A DNA stretch of 64,000 bases from Candidatus Obscuribacterales bacterium (GCA_019752635.1 JAIELX010000003.1:48084-112083); one strand, 5' to 3'. Numbered from the stretch's first letter, positions 14,732 to 24,002 are shown. Notes: a model not told the origin generated them from the sequence alone. Made by a program: numbers and translations.

Positions 14732-16057
14732 CTAAATTCGGTGCCTGCTGCGCAATAATAAACTGACTTCCGACAACAAAGACGGCATGTCGAAAGGCTT
14801 CGGCATGTAAAGGTCGGCTCCGGATTCAAGCGCCAATGCTTGATCCGGATTTGACGTGACCATGACCACCCAGCAGTGATTGAATTCGATATCTTCTTTG
14901 AAGAGCCGGCAAAGTCCCCAGCCATCAATACGGCGATCAGCTAGATTCGATTCCAGCAGTATTAAGTCCGGGTGCATGTCTTTTGCTTTGTGCAAGGCAT
15001 CATTGGCGGAACTCGTGACCTCCACCATGTAGCCTTCCAGCGATAGAATTTCTTGCAGCAGGCAAGCCATCGCGCCGTCCGGTTCGACGACCAAAATAGT
15101 AGACCTGCTGCTGTGTTCCTTCCAGGGGCAACATTGTTTCTGCGAAGTGCCCTCTTCGAACCATCCGTGCTGGAACTCCTGTTTGGCCCGATAGCGTGCA
15201 TCGCGCGACACGGTGAGGACATCGACATAGCTTTGAAAACGGCGATTGGTACTGGATACGATACCAATCGCCAGCGATATCAAAGGCACTCGTCGCCTGA
15301 TGCCGCCGCGACCGGTTGAGATCAAATAGCCGCGATCGGTGACTTCGGAGGGGTAAAAACGGCGGCTCATTTCGTTGAACTGCCGGTGAATCGTTTCTGC
15401 AATCTGGATTCGTCGTTCAACCGACGTGATCAGTAAAAAGTCATCCGCCTCGATGTGTCCGGCAAACTCATTTTCGCCGATCATGGACATGCAGACGGCA
15501 CCGAGCGCTTTGATCAATTGATCGCCGGCTAAGTCGCCGTAAGTTTCGTTGTAGACGCGCAGGTTGTTTAGATCGATCGAGAGCGCGGCCCACGGCTTAT
15601 CCTGGGATAGTTGTTGCTCCAGCATCCGGCGAATCATGTTGGCGCCCGGCATCTGGGTCAGCGGATGGCAGAGTTCTTCCTGGCGGCGGCGCAAGTGAGC
15701 AAGTATGCGAATAGCCAACTCGCTGCGATTGATGTCTTCGCCCAGTACATCATCGGCTCCGAAACGAAAGCAGTTGATGCGCTCGTTCACGTCGTTGGAG
15801 TGGTGCATCAACACCAGCACTGGACGCGGATGGGTGAGAGTTGCTCTGATTTGTTGGCAGTAAAGACGCCCGTCTCCATCTTGCATGCGCGCTGCCATCA
15901 AGATCAAGTCGGGGTGCAAAAAGGAAAGCAGCTCGTTGGCCTCTTCAAATGAGGTGACTGCATGAACTTTCGCACCGGTCTTGTCGAGCAATGTTGCATA
16001 CTCGGCCACGCACTGCGGGTCGTGAATAATCAAAATAATCGGGCACGGAAGCATCAT
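14732..16057 (-). CDS. Degenerate REC-GGDEF-REC signalling protein
   Basis: A 441-residue protein with two receiver-like domains around a diguanylate-cyclase-like core. In REC1 (about 5-125) the phosphoacceptor position of PDLILMAARMQDGDG is Ala 55 rather than Asp. The middle (about 130-290) keeps the family path (AALSIDLNNLRVYNETYGDLAGDQLIKAL) but the GG[DE]EF signature reads EADDF. In REC2 (about 315-440; STILVVEPDG, LILLESNLADRRIDG, MPKPFDMPS) the acceptor is Glu. It probably binds or scaffolds rather than signalling by phosphotransfer or c-di-GMP synthesis. Its start overlaps the kinase gene's stop by four bases, so the two are coupled. Confidence 0.88.
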   Translation of the reverse strand: MMLPCPIILIIHDPQCVAEYATLLDKTGAKVHAVTSFEEANELLSFLHPDLILMAARMQDGDGRLYCQQIRATLTHPRPVLVLMHHSNDVNERINCFRFGADDVLGEDINRSELAIRILAHLRRRQEELCHPLTQMPGANMIRRMLEQQLSQDKPWAALSIDLNNLRVYNETYGDLAGDQLIKALGAVCMSMIGENEFAGHIEADDFLLITSVERRIQIAETIHRQFNEMSRRFYPSEVTDRGYLISTGRGGIRRRVPLISLAIGIVSSTNRRFQSYVDVLTVSRDARYRAKQEFQHGWFEEGTSQKQCCPWKEHSSRSTILVVEPDGAMACLLQEILSLEGYMVEVTSSANDALHKAKDMHPDLILLESNLADRRIDGWGLCRLFKEDIEFNHCWVVMVTSNPDQALALESGADLYMPKPFDMPSLLSEVSLLLRSRHRI

Positions 16058-17136
16058 GCCAGACCGAGCCCCCTTGCGGCTTGTTGTTCCAGGGTAGCGG
16101 CCGGAATTTGCACCGTAAATGTCGTTGAGCCAGGCGTACTGGTAACTTCGATATTGCCGTCGAGCGCCATAATTAACGATTTGGTGATGTAGAGCCCTAA
16201 ACCGGTGCCCTCAGTTTGCCTGGTCAACGGATTATCGTGGCGGCTGAACTTGTTAAAAATCTGAGGTAAGTAATCAGGTGCGATGCCTGCTCCTTGATCG
16301 TTGACTGAAAACTCCACCAATTCCGGTTTCTGATGCAGTGCTCGCGCGGTAATTGTTACCGTAGTATCTTGCGGTGAGTACTTGATTGCATTGTCGATCA
16401 GATTGGTCAGGATCTGTTCCAGCCGATCGGAATCAGCCCAGACGGGAGGAAGACCCGGTGGGATCTTGATAGAAAGCTGATGGCGAGCAGATTTATCGGC
16501 CAGGTTTTGGCAAACTCGATAGACGGCGTCATCCAGGGGCAGGGCGCGGATGGTCAGTTGCATCTTTCGTGATTCCAGTCGAGAAACGGCCAGCAGATCT
16601 TCCACTAGTCTGGTAAGCCTGTCGGCCTGGTCTTTGATGATTCCGATATAGCGCCTTTGCTGCGACGCATCCAACCGGTCGCCGGCACGCAAAATGGTGT
16701 CGGCGAAGCCTTTGATACTAGTGAGAGGCGTACGCAGTTCATGACTGACAGTGCTGACGAATTCTGTTTGCGCTTGTTGCACGCTTTGCGCCTGCACAAT
16801 GTAGACAACCGTTAAGAACGCCTTGGGAGAGCCGTTTTCTGCGGGGACGGGGAAATGCGCCATCGGCATCATCAGCCCAAGACCGTTGGCACAAAACAGA
16901 GCCGCGTTGCGCGGATGAAAGTTGTCCACACTACCTTGTCCATCGCCTTCAAACGAAGAATCTGCGTCCAGGATCTCTCTTACATTGTGCCCTTTTACTT
17001 CAGTCTCTTCTTTGCCCAAAATCGATGCTAGTGCCGGATTGCATCGCATTACAGTGCCATCTGCCTCAGTGAGCAGCAGCCCGTCGGCACTGGAAGCAAA
17101 AAGTATGTCGAATAATTGGCCGGTCTCTAAAGTCAT
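16054..17136 (-). CDS. PAS-domain sensor histidine kinase
   Basis: About 360 residues, without an obvious membrane segment. A PAS domain (about 5-115; LFASSADGLLLTEADGTVM, GHNVREILDAD) is followed by the H box (FVSTVSHELRTPLTSIKGF), N box (LTNLIDNAIKYSP), G1 (VNDQGAGIAP) and G2 (TEGTGLGLYITKS). It should autophosphorylate in the cytoplasm in response to an unknown PAS ligand. The immediate downstream partner is the degenerate REC-GGDEF-REC protein, so its phosphate target is probably elsewhere. The ATG at 17136 is preferred; a TTG 42 bases further upstream would add 14 residues. Confidence 0.9.
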   Translation of the reverse strand: MTLETGQLFDILFASSADGLLLTEADGTVMRCNPALASILGKEETEVKGHNVREILDADSSFEGDGQGSVDNFHPRNAALFCANGLGLMMPMAHFPVPAENGSPKAFLTVVYIVQAQSVQQAQTEFVSTVSHELRTPLTSIKGFADTILRAGDRLDASQQRRYIGIIKDQADRLTRLVEDLLAVSRLESRKMQLTIRALPLDDAVYRVCQNLADKSARHQLSIKIPPGLPPVWADSDRLEQILTNLIDNAIKYSPQDTTVTITARALHQKPELVEFSVNDQGAGIAPDYLPQIFNKFSRHDNPLTRQTEGTGLGLYITKSLIMALDGNIEVTSTPGSTTFTVQIPAATLEQQAARGLGLA

Positions 17137-17289
17137 TAGCTCGCGAGTGGAAAAAGGTGATAGACGAGCCCTTTTCAAGAACGTGCGAAAGGACCCGTAA
17201 GCCTAACTTAGCATCACGTTAGTGCCGAAAACTCCATTACAACCTATCCTTAAGGATTCCCCTCCAAACACACTTGAATTCCAGGCAAA

Positions 17290-17691
17290 TCAAACCGGTG
17301 ACTCAGGTGGAAGGGTAGATTCCAATATCTCTTTCAAGCGCTCCGGTGCAGTCAAATAGAGAAAGCCCAGAAGCGCTTCAAAAGCTGTAGCTCGTCTGTA
17401 GCTGGCTTGTCCTGCGCTTCTGGAGCCGGAAGCCTTCAAGTTTCGGGCACGGCGCACCAGGTCTTTCTCTTCATCGGTCAACAACGGCAAAACCACGTTG
17501 AGCAGCTCTGATTGTGTCGTTGCAGACGCGCGGGAAGCCGTTTTTTCATGCATCTGCTTAACGTTGACTGCTTGTAGTGTCTGACGTTCTCTTTCGAACA
17601 GGGCAAAGACCGCATCGCCTAAGTGCGCCAGAATACGCAGCGGCACCACTTTCGCGTCGCGTGCCGTTAGGAGATCGCTGCCAAAATACAT
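17290..17691 (-). CDS. mrnC: Mini-ribonuclease III
   Basis: About 133 residues forming a catalytic RNase III domain without the double-stranded-RNA-binding domain. Family motifs are LRILAHLGDAVFALFERER, NVKQMHEKTASRASA, LLTDEEKDLVRRARN and TAFEALLGFLYLTAPERL, with the GDAV Asp and FEALLG Glu as metal ligands. In Firmicutes and Cyanobacteria this enzyme matures 23S rRNA or other structured RNAs. The ATG at 17691 begins one base after the TagA stop; the longer GTG frame from 17757 overlaps it by 65 bases and adds no conserved residues. It is the last gene of the csaB-tagA-mrnC run. Confidence 0.9.
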   Translation of the reverse strand: MYFGSDLLTARDAKVVPLRILAHLGDAVFALFERERQTLQAVNVKQMHEKTASRASATTQSELLNVVLPLLTDEEKDLVRRARNLKASGSRSAGQASYRRATAFEALLGFLYLTAPERLKEILESTLPPESPV

Positions 17692-17692
17692 A

Positions 17693-18517
17693 TCAACGGC
17701 AATCGGTCTTGTCCGACTTGCTGCACGACTGCGGTGCGGTGTCGTTCGGCTTGACACGTTGCGGCTTGCCTTTCAGGCAGTCTTGCACTACTTGCAGGAA
17801 GAATTTGGGCAAAGTCGAGCCCATGCGTTTCCAACGCCATGGTTCGCAGATAAGGCGGTACAGCCATTCAAGGTTCAGCTTCTGCATGTAGACCGGCGCT
17901 CGCTTAACTTGTCCGGCCCAAACGTCGAAACTGCCGCCCACGCCGATGAAAACTGCTTGGGGGAAGTAGGACTGCCAGCGATCGATAAAGTATTCTTGCT
18001 TAGGCACTCCCAGTGCTACCAGCACCAATTCCGGTTCGTGGTTCGTTAGTTCGTCTACTACTTCTTCTTCCTCGTCGAGCGAGAAGTAGCCATGGTGACT
18101 GGCGACAATGTTTAGTCCCGGAAATCGCTGAGGCAACTCGTCACTCAGCTGAGCTAGTATCTCGGGCTTGCCTCCCAGCAGCACTGTTCTGCGACCGGAA
18201 ACCGCGGCTTGCCGGAGCGTTGCGGAGGCAAGTTCAATTCCGGGCAAGCGTTGTACTTGTACTCCGTTGAGCTTCACTGCCCAGACAACTCCGGCGCCGT
18301 CGGGAACGATAAGGTGTGCGTGTCTGATGATGCGGTCGAGCTCGGCATCTTGTTGCGCCGCCACTACCATTTCGGCGTTCAGGGTCACGATTTGCATGCC
18401 GCGACCGCGTTGCCACGCCGATTCAATCATGTCGAGGGCTTTAGCCTGGTCGACTACATCTACGGGATAACCCAACACTTTTTGTCGTGCGCTATTGGTT
18501 GCTGACAAGGTTGACAT
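17693..18517 (-). CDS. tagA: WecG/TagA/CpsF-family glycosyltransferase
   Basis: A 274-residue GT26 enzyme. Family signatures are QIVTLNAEMVVAAQQD, IVPDGAGVVWAVK, LPGIELASATLRQAA, VLLGGKPEILAQLSDEL, GYFSLDEEEEVVDEL, LVLVALGVPKQEYFID and GVGGSFDVWAGQVKRAP. GT26 enzymes transfer N-acetylmannosamine-type sugars onto lipid-linked glycans in wall teichoic acid or enterobacterial common antigen synthesis. With csaB upstream it probably makes a lipid-linked surface glycan later pyruvylated. A GTG directly before the ATG also reads in frame. A Cys/Ser/Lys-rich tail follows the conserved domain. Confidence 0.93.
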   Translation of the reverse strand: MSTLSATNSARQKVLGYPVDVVDQAKALDMIESAWQRGRGMQIVTLNAEMVVAAQQDAELDRIIRHAHLIVPDGAGVVWAVKLNGVQVQRLPGIELASATLRQAAVSGRRTVLLGGKPEILAQLSDELPQRFPGLNIVASHHGYFSLDEEEEVVDELTNHEPELVLVALGVPKQEYFIDRWQSYFPQAVFIGVGGSFDVWAGQVKRAPVYMQKLNLEWLYRLICEPWRWKRMGSTLPKFFLQVVQDCLKGKPQRVKPNDTAPQSCSKSDKTDCR

Positions 18518-18678
18518 CACTGGTGGTGCTTTCTGTCGATTCTCGAACCCGTATCGACTATTTTCGGCACACCCCCCTCCATCGTAAGTCGCTACTCGTC
18601 ATCGTAGCGTATCGAAGCCGCATTATTCAAACGGTTAAGTGTGTTCGAACGGTCGATTGCATCGATTGGTCGGAAATT

Positions 18679-19797
18679 TTAGCCGACAACCTCTTTGCAT
18701 GCCAGAATTCTAGCGAGAAGCGAGAAGTTCTTACAAGACGAATTTTGTGCAACTTCCAGGCGTGGACGCGACTGCTCAAGCAGTCTATCGGGTGCATATA
18801 CAAGCGCTTTCAACGCTTCTTTCCACTGTTCCGGTTGACAGTCCTTGGTAAGAATTAAGCAAGGTTGTTCAAATTCAGTAAGTACGTGCGCGACTTTCGG
18901 GTCATAAGCGATGCCCGCTACGGGGATTCCGGCTTTGAGCGCCAGGATGAGGGCGTGCAAGCGCATGGCGATCAGCCCGCGACACCGTCGGAAGAGCGAT
19001 ATCCACTGGCTGGGCAGAGTCAGGCTCGTGGTGTCCAATGTGCTGCAACTACGACCCAGCCGGGACCATTCTTGCTCGAATCGGCTCAAAGGCTCCAGAT
19101 CCTGCTCCGCCTGCAAGGGCAGCAGCAATACATGCGCATCGGCAGGGAGAACCGCTGCCATTTTTTCGGCGAGCGTACTGACATGCTGAGGACTGAGGTC
19201 GGCGGTAATTCGCAAAGACAAGCCAAATACCGGTCGGTCTGTCGGTAATTCGTTCAGAACGCTGTCCGGCGGCTCTGTTTCGGCAAGCCGCCAAACCGGA
19301 TCGGCTGTGCGCGTGGCCGCTATCTTCCAATCGGTTAACATAGAGGCCGAAGCGTCGTCGCGCACGGAAATCAGATCGGCCATGCTAAAGAATGCGCGGG
19401 TGAGCTGCTTTGCCGCGCTGTTTGTGAGCGGACCGATGCCCTGGGCGAAGATCATCACCTTGGCTCCGAGCATTTTGGACAGAAGGATCTGACCGCCGTA
19501 AAACATGATCGAGCCCAAACTACGCGTGTTTTGAAAGAGTCCGCCGCCACCGCTAATGAAGAGTCGGCATCGGCGAAGCATTGTTGCCATCGTACGCATG
19601 TCCGTTCGCTTGATGGCGGTAATGCCATAGCGGGCTGTCGTGGAGATAGGATTGGCCGATAGAACGACTATGTCGCGAGCCGGAACCAATTCTTTTAGTT
19701 CATTGCAGATTTCTTCCAGAATTGCCTCGTCGCCGAGGTTGTCAAAGCCGTAATATCCGGAAATCAGGACCAGTGGGCGACCTGCCGTCGAAGTCAT
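18679..19797 (-). CDS. csaB: CsaB polysaccharide pyruvyltransferase
   Basis: A 372-residue GT-B-like enzyme that adds a pyruvate ketal to cell-wall glycans. Seen motifs are LISGYYGFDNLGDEAILEEI at the start, GGGGLFQNTRSLGSIMFYGG, MIFAQGIGPL, ISVRDDASASML and LIAMRLHALILALKAGIPVAGIAYDPKV, all typical of CsaB. In Gram-positive bacteria and some cyanobacteria pyruvylated glycan anchors SLH-domain proteins. It is followed by tagA on the same strand after a 160-base gap. No SLH protein is seen in the window. Confidence 0.95.
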   Translation of the reverse strand: MTSTAGRPLVLISGYYGFDNLGDEAILEEICNELKELVPARDIVVLSANPISTTARYGITAIKRTDMRTMATMLRRCRLFISGGGGLFQNTRSLGSIMFYGGQILLSKMLGAKVMIFAQGIGPLTNSAAKQLTRAFFSMADLISVRDDASASMLTDWKIAATRTADPVWRLAETEPPDSVLNELPTDRPVFGLSLRITADLSPQHVSTLAEKMAAVLPADAHVLLLPLQAEQDLEPLSRFEQEWSRLGRSCSTLDTTSLTLPSQWISLFRRCRGLIAMRLHALILALKAGIPVAGIAYDPKVAHVLTEFEQPCLILTKDCQPEQWKEALKALVYAPDRLLEQSRPRLEVAQNSSCKNFSLLARILACKEVVG

Positions 19798-19954
19798 GCC
19801 GGCTGGCTCTTCAATTCGTTGAGCGCGTATAGTTGTTGGATAATTTTGTCTGGCATACTTGTGCTTATTCCATCGCTTCGAATCTTGTTAGTTTAAACGC
19901 CGTATCGATTTCAGTACAAGTGAGCACAATCTCGACAACAGAGGCGGCCGATTG

Positions 19955-21169
19955 ATGTCTAATTCAACACCGGAATTGCCGCATGCAGCGGAGCTGGACT
20001 CGCCGTCGGGTGCAGTTCGGCAGGAAAGTTTCGCCAGTCGCAGTGATTTGAGAGACTTTGTTTTGCGCTGCGCCGAAAGGCGGTTGACCGTAATGCCTGG
20101 CAGTGCGCCGAACGCGTTGCCGCCTGAGTCGGCGCCGGTGAATTCATTTGTTTCGCTTAGCGGATTGAACCGCGTTCTTGAGCACTCGGTGCCGGATCTG
20201 GTGATTAGCGTCGAGACGGGGATTACTATCGGTCGGCTCTCTGAACTTCTTCAAAATAGCAATCAATGGTTTCCCGTGCCGTCGGCCTTTAACGACTGCT
20301 CCTTGATGGACCTGATTAATGAAGGTGACGCCGGTACGCTTGAGCATCGGTTCGGTGGCCTGCGCGAGTTGATTCTGGGGGTAGACGTCCTTCTTGCGTC
20401 CGGGGAGTTCGTCAAATGTGGTGGCAAGGTTGTCAAAAATGTCACCGGTTATGATCTCACAAAATTGTTTGTCGGCGCCGGTGGTTCGCTTGGGATTCCC
20501 GTTGCGGCGCACTTGCGGCTGTATGCGCTGCCGGAGGAATCGCGAACGTATTGTTACCGATTCTCAGAGTTGGAACAAGCACACAAGACTTGTACAAGAT
20601 TGTTGCGTGCCGGATTGCCACTTTCCTGCGTTGAAATTTGCGATGCGCGCATGCTATATGATTCCACGTCTGCAACGATCTTTGTCTGCGTGCAAACGCA
20701 CGGAACCTCCGACCTTTTAGATGAACTGGCCGGTGCCGCTGCCAGCATCATCGGTGGTGCCGGAGAATTGCACCAGGGGGATAGTGAGTTGCAGTTGTGG
20801 CAGCGTTTGAACAACGTGCGCTCTGTGCGCCCGATTGTAGTGCAAGCCACCAACACCTTGTTGATTCGCCTGATAGAAGCGCTCAGCGGTGGCGAAGCGC
20901 AATTGCCGCCGTGGTCGTTACGACCGGGGGCGAACAAGCTAAACTTGTATTTCGCGGTCGATTATTCAGTGGATCGACTGTTGGTGGATATTCGAAATCT
21001 TTGCCTGCGCTCGGCGGCCATTGCGGAGGTCAGTTGCGGGGATCGAAGTATGTTGCGGCGTGTGCACCGCTTGCCGCAAGAGGACTCAGCCCGAAGCCGG
21101 ACCGCTTCGCAGATAAAGCAGGCGTACGATCCGCTGGGCATATTCAATCCGCTGGTGACATCTTTATAG
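19955..21169 (+). CDS. glcE: Glycolate oxidase GlcE-like FAD-binding subunit
   Basis: A 404-residue FAD_binding_4-type protein. The FAD-binding segment (about 25-200) shows MPGSAPNALP, SLSGLNRVLEHSVPDLVISV, the conserved GGKVVKNVTGYDLTKLFVG and AGGSLGIPVAAHLRLYALP. GlcE is a FAD subunit partner of GlcD and GlcF that oxidises glycolate (or lactate-type 2-hydroxy acids) to the oxo acid and passes electrons to the membrane chain. It lies ten bases before glcF. A glcD gene is not visible in the window, so the complete complex would need it elsewhere. Confidence 0.9.
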   Translation: MSNSTPELPHAAELDSPSGAVRQESFASRSDLRDFVLRCAERRLTVMPGSAPNALPPESAPVNSFVSLSGLNRVLEHSVPDLVISVETGITIGRLSELLQNSNQWFPVPSAFNDCSLMDLINEGDAGTLEHRFGGLRELILGVDVLLASGEFVKCGGKVVKNVTGYDLTKLFVGAGGSLGIPVAAHLRLYALPEESRTYCYRFSELEQAHKTCTRLLRAGLPLSCVEICDARMLYDSTSATIFVCVQTHGTSDLLDELAGAAASIIGGAGELHQGDSELQLWQRLNNVRSVRPIVVQATNTLLIRLIEALSGGEAQLPPWSLRPGANKLNLYFAVDYSVDRLLVDIRNLCLRSAAIAEVSCGDRSMLRRVHRLPQEDSARSRTASQIKQAYDPLGIFNPLVTSL

Positions 21170-21179
21170 CAGGGTCGGC

Positions 21180-22469
21180 ATGAACGTAAGCAATAGCGAA
21201 TCATACTTGGCAAGTGCGGGGGGACTTCCTTTGCTCGACAAAGATCTGTTGTCGGCGTGTATTCACTGCGGACTCTGTTTGCCTGCGTGTCCCACTTATT
21301 TGGCGTCCGGTCTGGAGTCCGAGTCGCCCCGCGGGCGCATTTACCTGCTCAATATGCTGAGGCAAGGCCAGATTCAATCCAGCGACGAATCGATGAAGCA
21401 TATCGATTCTTGCCTCGGTTGCATGGGGTGCCAGACCGCATGTCCGTCCGGCGTCAAGTACGAAAAGATTTTGAATCAGGCGCGGCCGATTCTAGCCGCG
21501 AAACGGAGTGGGGCTGGACGCAACTTGTTGCGTGTCTTTTTTTCGCGCGTGCTCCCGGACTACATGTTGCTTAAGATGCTTGGAGCCTTGGCTCGATTGG
21601 CTCAGTGGCTCAAGCTAACGACGTTGCGTCCGAGCATTCCCTTTGCCCCTGCGCTGTCTAAGCGTTTAGCGCAATGGCAGATTTTTCTTCCTTATGTGCC
21701 TCCGCGCCGCGATTTGCCTGCGTCGAGCAGCAAAACCGACGTTCAACTTTTTGCTGGTTGCGTTATGGATATCCTGTACAACGCTGCCAATCATGCCGCG
21801 ATTCGGTTGCTCAACCGTCAGGGGCGAGCGGTCGGCGTTCCGTTGCAGACCTGTTGCGGGGCTCTGGCTGCGCATTCTGGAGAAATCGATATTGCCCGGA
21901 CTCTTGCCAAACAAAACATTGAAATGTTCGAAGGGACAACCGGGGCTATTGCCGTGACGTCGGCCGGTTGTGGCGCGATGCTGAAGGAGTACGGTGAGTT
22001 GTTCGAACACGATGAGGTATGGAGAAACCGTGCCGCCGCTTTCTCAGCTAGGGTTCTCGATGCAACGGAGGTGCTGGCTGGCGGCGAATTCAAGGAAGGC
22101 TCGCCGTGCTTGGACGAGAAAATTGCGTATCACGCAGCCTGTCACCTGGTCCATGTGCAGAAAGTTCGTGAGGCGCCGGTGAAGTTGCTGAACATGATCG
22201 AAGGCGCGCAACTAGTGCCTTTGGAAGAGCAGGAGCATTGTTGCGGTAGCGCCGGGATTTACAATCTGGTTAATCCTGAAACCAGTTTGTCGATACTTGA
22301 GCGCAAAATGAAGTACATCGAGGAAACCGGCGTCGAGTGCATCGCTACTGCCAATCCCGGCTGTTTGCTCCAGTTGGAAGCCGGCGCTAAAATCCGTGGA
22401 TTGAAGCTGCGTGTAGTTCATCCGCTTGTTTTGTTGGACGAAGCTTTCGAACAAAAGAAAATCAACTAA
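21180..22469 (+). CDS. glcF: Glycolate oxidase iron-sulphur subunit GlcF
   Basis: A 429-residue protein with two 4Fe-4S clusters at the N-terminus (CIHCGLCLPACPTY and CLGCMGCQTACPSG) and two CCG domains (CCGALAAHSGEID near 220; CCGSAGIYNLVNP near 355) with ITSAGCGAMLKEYG- and TANPGCLLQLEAG-like words. It shuttles electrons from the flavin subunits. It lies after glcE with a ten-base gap. Its 3' end overlaps the convergent TPR gene by eight bases. Confidence 0.95.
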   Translation: MNVSNSESYLASAGGLPLLDKDLLSACIHCGLCLPACPTYLASGLESESPRGRIYLLNMLRQGQIQSSDESMKHIDSCLGCMGCQTACPSGVKYEKILNQARPILAAKRSGAGRNLLRVFFSRVLPDYMLLKMLGALARLAQWLKLTTLRPSIPFAPALSKRLAQWQIFLPYVPPRRDLPASSSKTDVQLFAGCVMDILYNAANHAAIRLLNRQGRAVGVPLQTCCGALAAHSGEIDIARTLAKQNIEMFEGTTGAIAVTSAGCGAMLKEYGELFEHDEVWRNRAAAFSARVLDATEVLAGGEFKEGSPCLDEKIAYHAACHLVHVQKVREAPVKLLNMIEGAQLVPLEEQEHCCGSAGIYNLVNPETSLSILERKMKYIEETGVECIATANPGCLLQLEAGAKIRGLKLRVVHPLVLLDEAFEQKKIN

Positions 22470-22755
22470 CCGGTCCAAGTTCTGCTCGTTCGGCGTCTGC
22501 TTGTTCGGACATTTTGGGGGGCAGTACCTTTCGTGCTTTTTCGCGAAGGTCTTCGTACGGGCACTTAAGATAGATCTGATAAAACTGCCTCAGTGCCTGA
22601 TTGTTGTCGCCGGACGAAGCGCAGGCCATGCCCAGATAAAGTCTGGCCGACCAATTGTTCGGTTCGTCGAAAACAATCTGGTTCAGTTCCATTATGGCGC
22701 GTTTGTGGTGCCCTTCTTGAAACGCTTCGATAGCGCGTCCCAGTCGATCGCTCAT
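22462..22755 (-). CDS. Small TPR-repeat protein
   Basis: A 97-residue soluble protein consisting of about two and a half tetratricopeptide helices (RAIEAFQEGHHKRAIMELNQIV; DEPNNWSARLYLGMACASSGD; NNQALRQFYQIYLKCP) and a charged tail. Its partner is unknown. It lies 26 bases after the FecR-like gene on the same strand and may share its transcript. Confidence 0.75.
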   Translation of the reverse strand: MSDRLGRAIEAFQEGHHKRAIMELNQIVFDEPNNWSARLYLGMACASSGDNNQALRQFYQIYLKCPYEDLREKARKVLPPKMSEQADAERAELGPVS

Positions 22756-22781
22756 GCAACACCTCGACTAAGCAAACTCTC

Positions 22782-24002
22782 TTATTTCAGTCTACCGCGA
22801 AGTGACTTCATAGCGGACTGAAAGTCGGAATTTGGCAGAAGAATTTCGCCTTTGAACAATTGACTCTTTTCGACAAACGTTCCCGGAGAGAACTTTCCTT
22901 TCGCCCAGCTATCGGCGTGGTTGCCCGGTCCGGGTAAGGGGCTTGAAACTAATGCTCTCTGCGCCGGGGTTAACGGATCTTCCGACCAGACCAGCTGTTC
23001 ACCGGCACGCAGACGAAGTTCTTCCAGACCGCCTTTTGTTTTGAATTTGACGGCGACGCTGCCGGAACCTGCTTCAAGTACATGCAGTTCAAGCAAGCCT
23101 TTGCCGTTGCTGTCGAGTGCTACTGTTGATCCCGGAGACAAAAAGACCTGACTGCGGGCCGCATCAAGCACGAGGGGTTTTCCCCGACTACAGGCCAGCA
23201 GGCGTCCTTCTTTCAATCCAAAGAGGCGACCTTCGATGGACTTGATTGCCCCGGGCACCGCCACGATAAATGAACCTTGATAGATGCCGCCGTCTGTCGC
23301 CGTGGAACCTCGGGACGTTGCCAGGGCGGGGCCTGCGGTTCGCAGAGTCCAAAGACGAAATGTGTTGCTGTCTGCGCCCGTGGCGGGAGGCTTCACGGGG
23401 AAACTCATCGCTATCGATTGCTTGGTCGGGTCTGAAAGTTCGTTTTTGTTCTGTGGTTTGATGAGCTCAAGCTGAAACCGATCAAAGTCAAGTGAGAGTT
23501 TGGGGCTAGATGCTGTCGGCGCCGTAATGGTCGCTTCGGAAGTGGCTGGAGGCGAGGTGCCCACCGCCGGTTTCTCATCGCCGGGGAACTGTTTGTCCGC
23601 GTCCGGAATTGCGGGTAATGAAAGCGAGGGGACTTTGTCGTCTCGTTTCTTTGACGGGACCATCAGCTTTACCGGGGCTTTTAAAATGCCGGCTTCAAAC
23701 AACAGGATTGCTCTAAGGTCGATTGCGCTTGAGGTTTTGTTATCCCCCTGAAGGAAGAAACCCGGAGGCAAGCCTGCCTTGGCAAGCGACTTAGCGATGT
23801 CCATTAAGAAAGGATAGGCGAACGGATTGGCGTGGTCGCCTTCCGGTGTCAACTTGCGGACGACGGCCAGTGGCGCCCCCGTTCCAGGGTAAGGTCCTGC
23901 TAGTGCTGCCGATGGCGATACTGCTGCGATGATTGTCAAGGCAGCAGCGCTTTGAGCCGAGTTCTTTTTGCTAATCAACGGTTCACCCTTATCAGCGAGC
24001 AT
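22782..24002 (-). CDS. FecR-like exported protein
   Basis: A 406-residue protein with an N-terminal signal peptide (AAALTIIAAVSPSAALAG), a Pro/Thr/Ser-rich linker around residues 125-165 and a C-terminal FecR-like beta domain (about 240-385; GSFIVAVPGAIKSIEGRLFG, VFLSPGSTVALDSN, ELHVLEAGSGSVAVKF, ELRLRAGEQLVWSEDP). The end resembles the FecR part of the giant surface protein near 43 kb. In other bacteria FecR domains are periplasmic regulators or matrix-like proteins. No sigma factor is adjacent, so a structural role is more likely. ATG at 24002 lacks a strong ribosome site. Confidence 0.75.
   Translation of the reverse strand: MLADKGEPLISKKNSAQSAAALTIIAAVSPSAALAGPYPGTGAPLAVVRKLTPEGDHANPFAYPFLMDIAKSLAKAGLPPGFFLQGDNKTSSAIDLRAILLFEAGILKAPVKLMVPSKKRDDKVPSLSLPAIPDADKQFPGDEKPAVGTSPPATSEATITAPTASSPKLSLDFDRFQLELIKPQNKNELSDPTKQSIAMSFPVKPPATGADSNTFRLWTLRTAGPALATSRGSTATDGGIYQGSFIVAVPGAIKSIEGRLFGLKEGRLLACSRGKPLVLDAARSQVFLSPGSTVALDSNGKGLLELHVLEAGSGSVAVKFKTKGGLEELRLRAGEQLVWSEDPLTPAQRALVSSPLPGPGNHADSWAKGKFSPGTFVEKSQLFKGEILLPNSDFQSAMKSLRGRLK

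Noticed and set aside
14732..16057. Active diguanylate cyclase
   Set aside because: The GGDEF signature reads EADDF and both receiver acceptors are replaced, so an active cyclase is unlikely.
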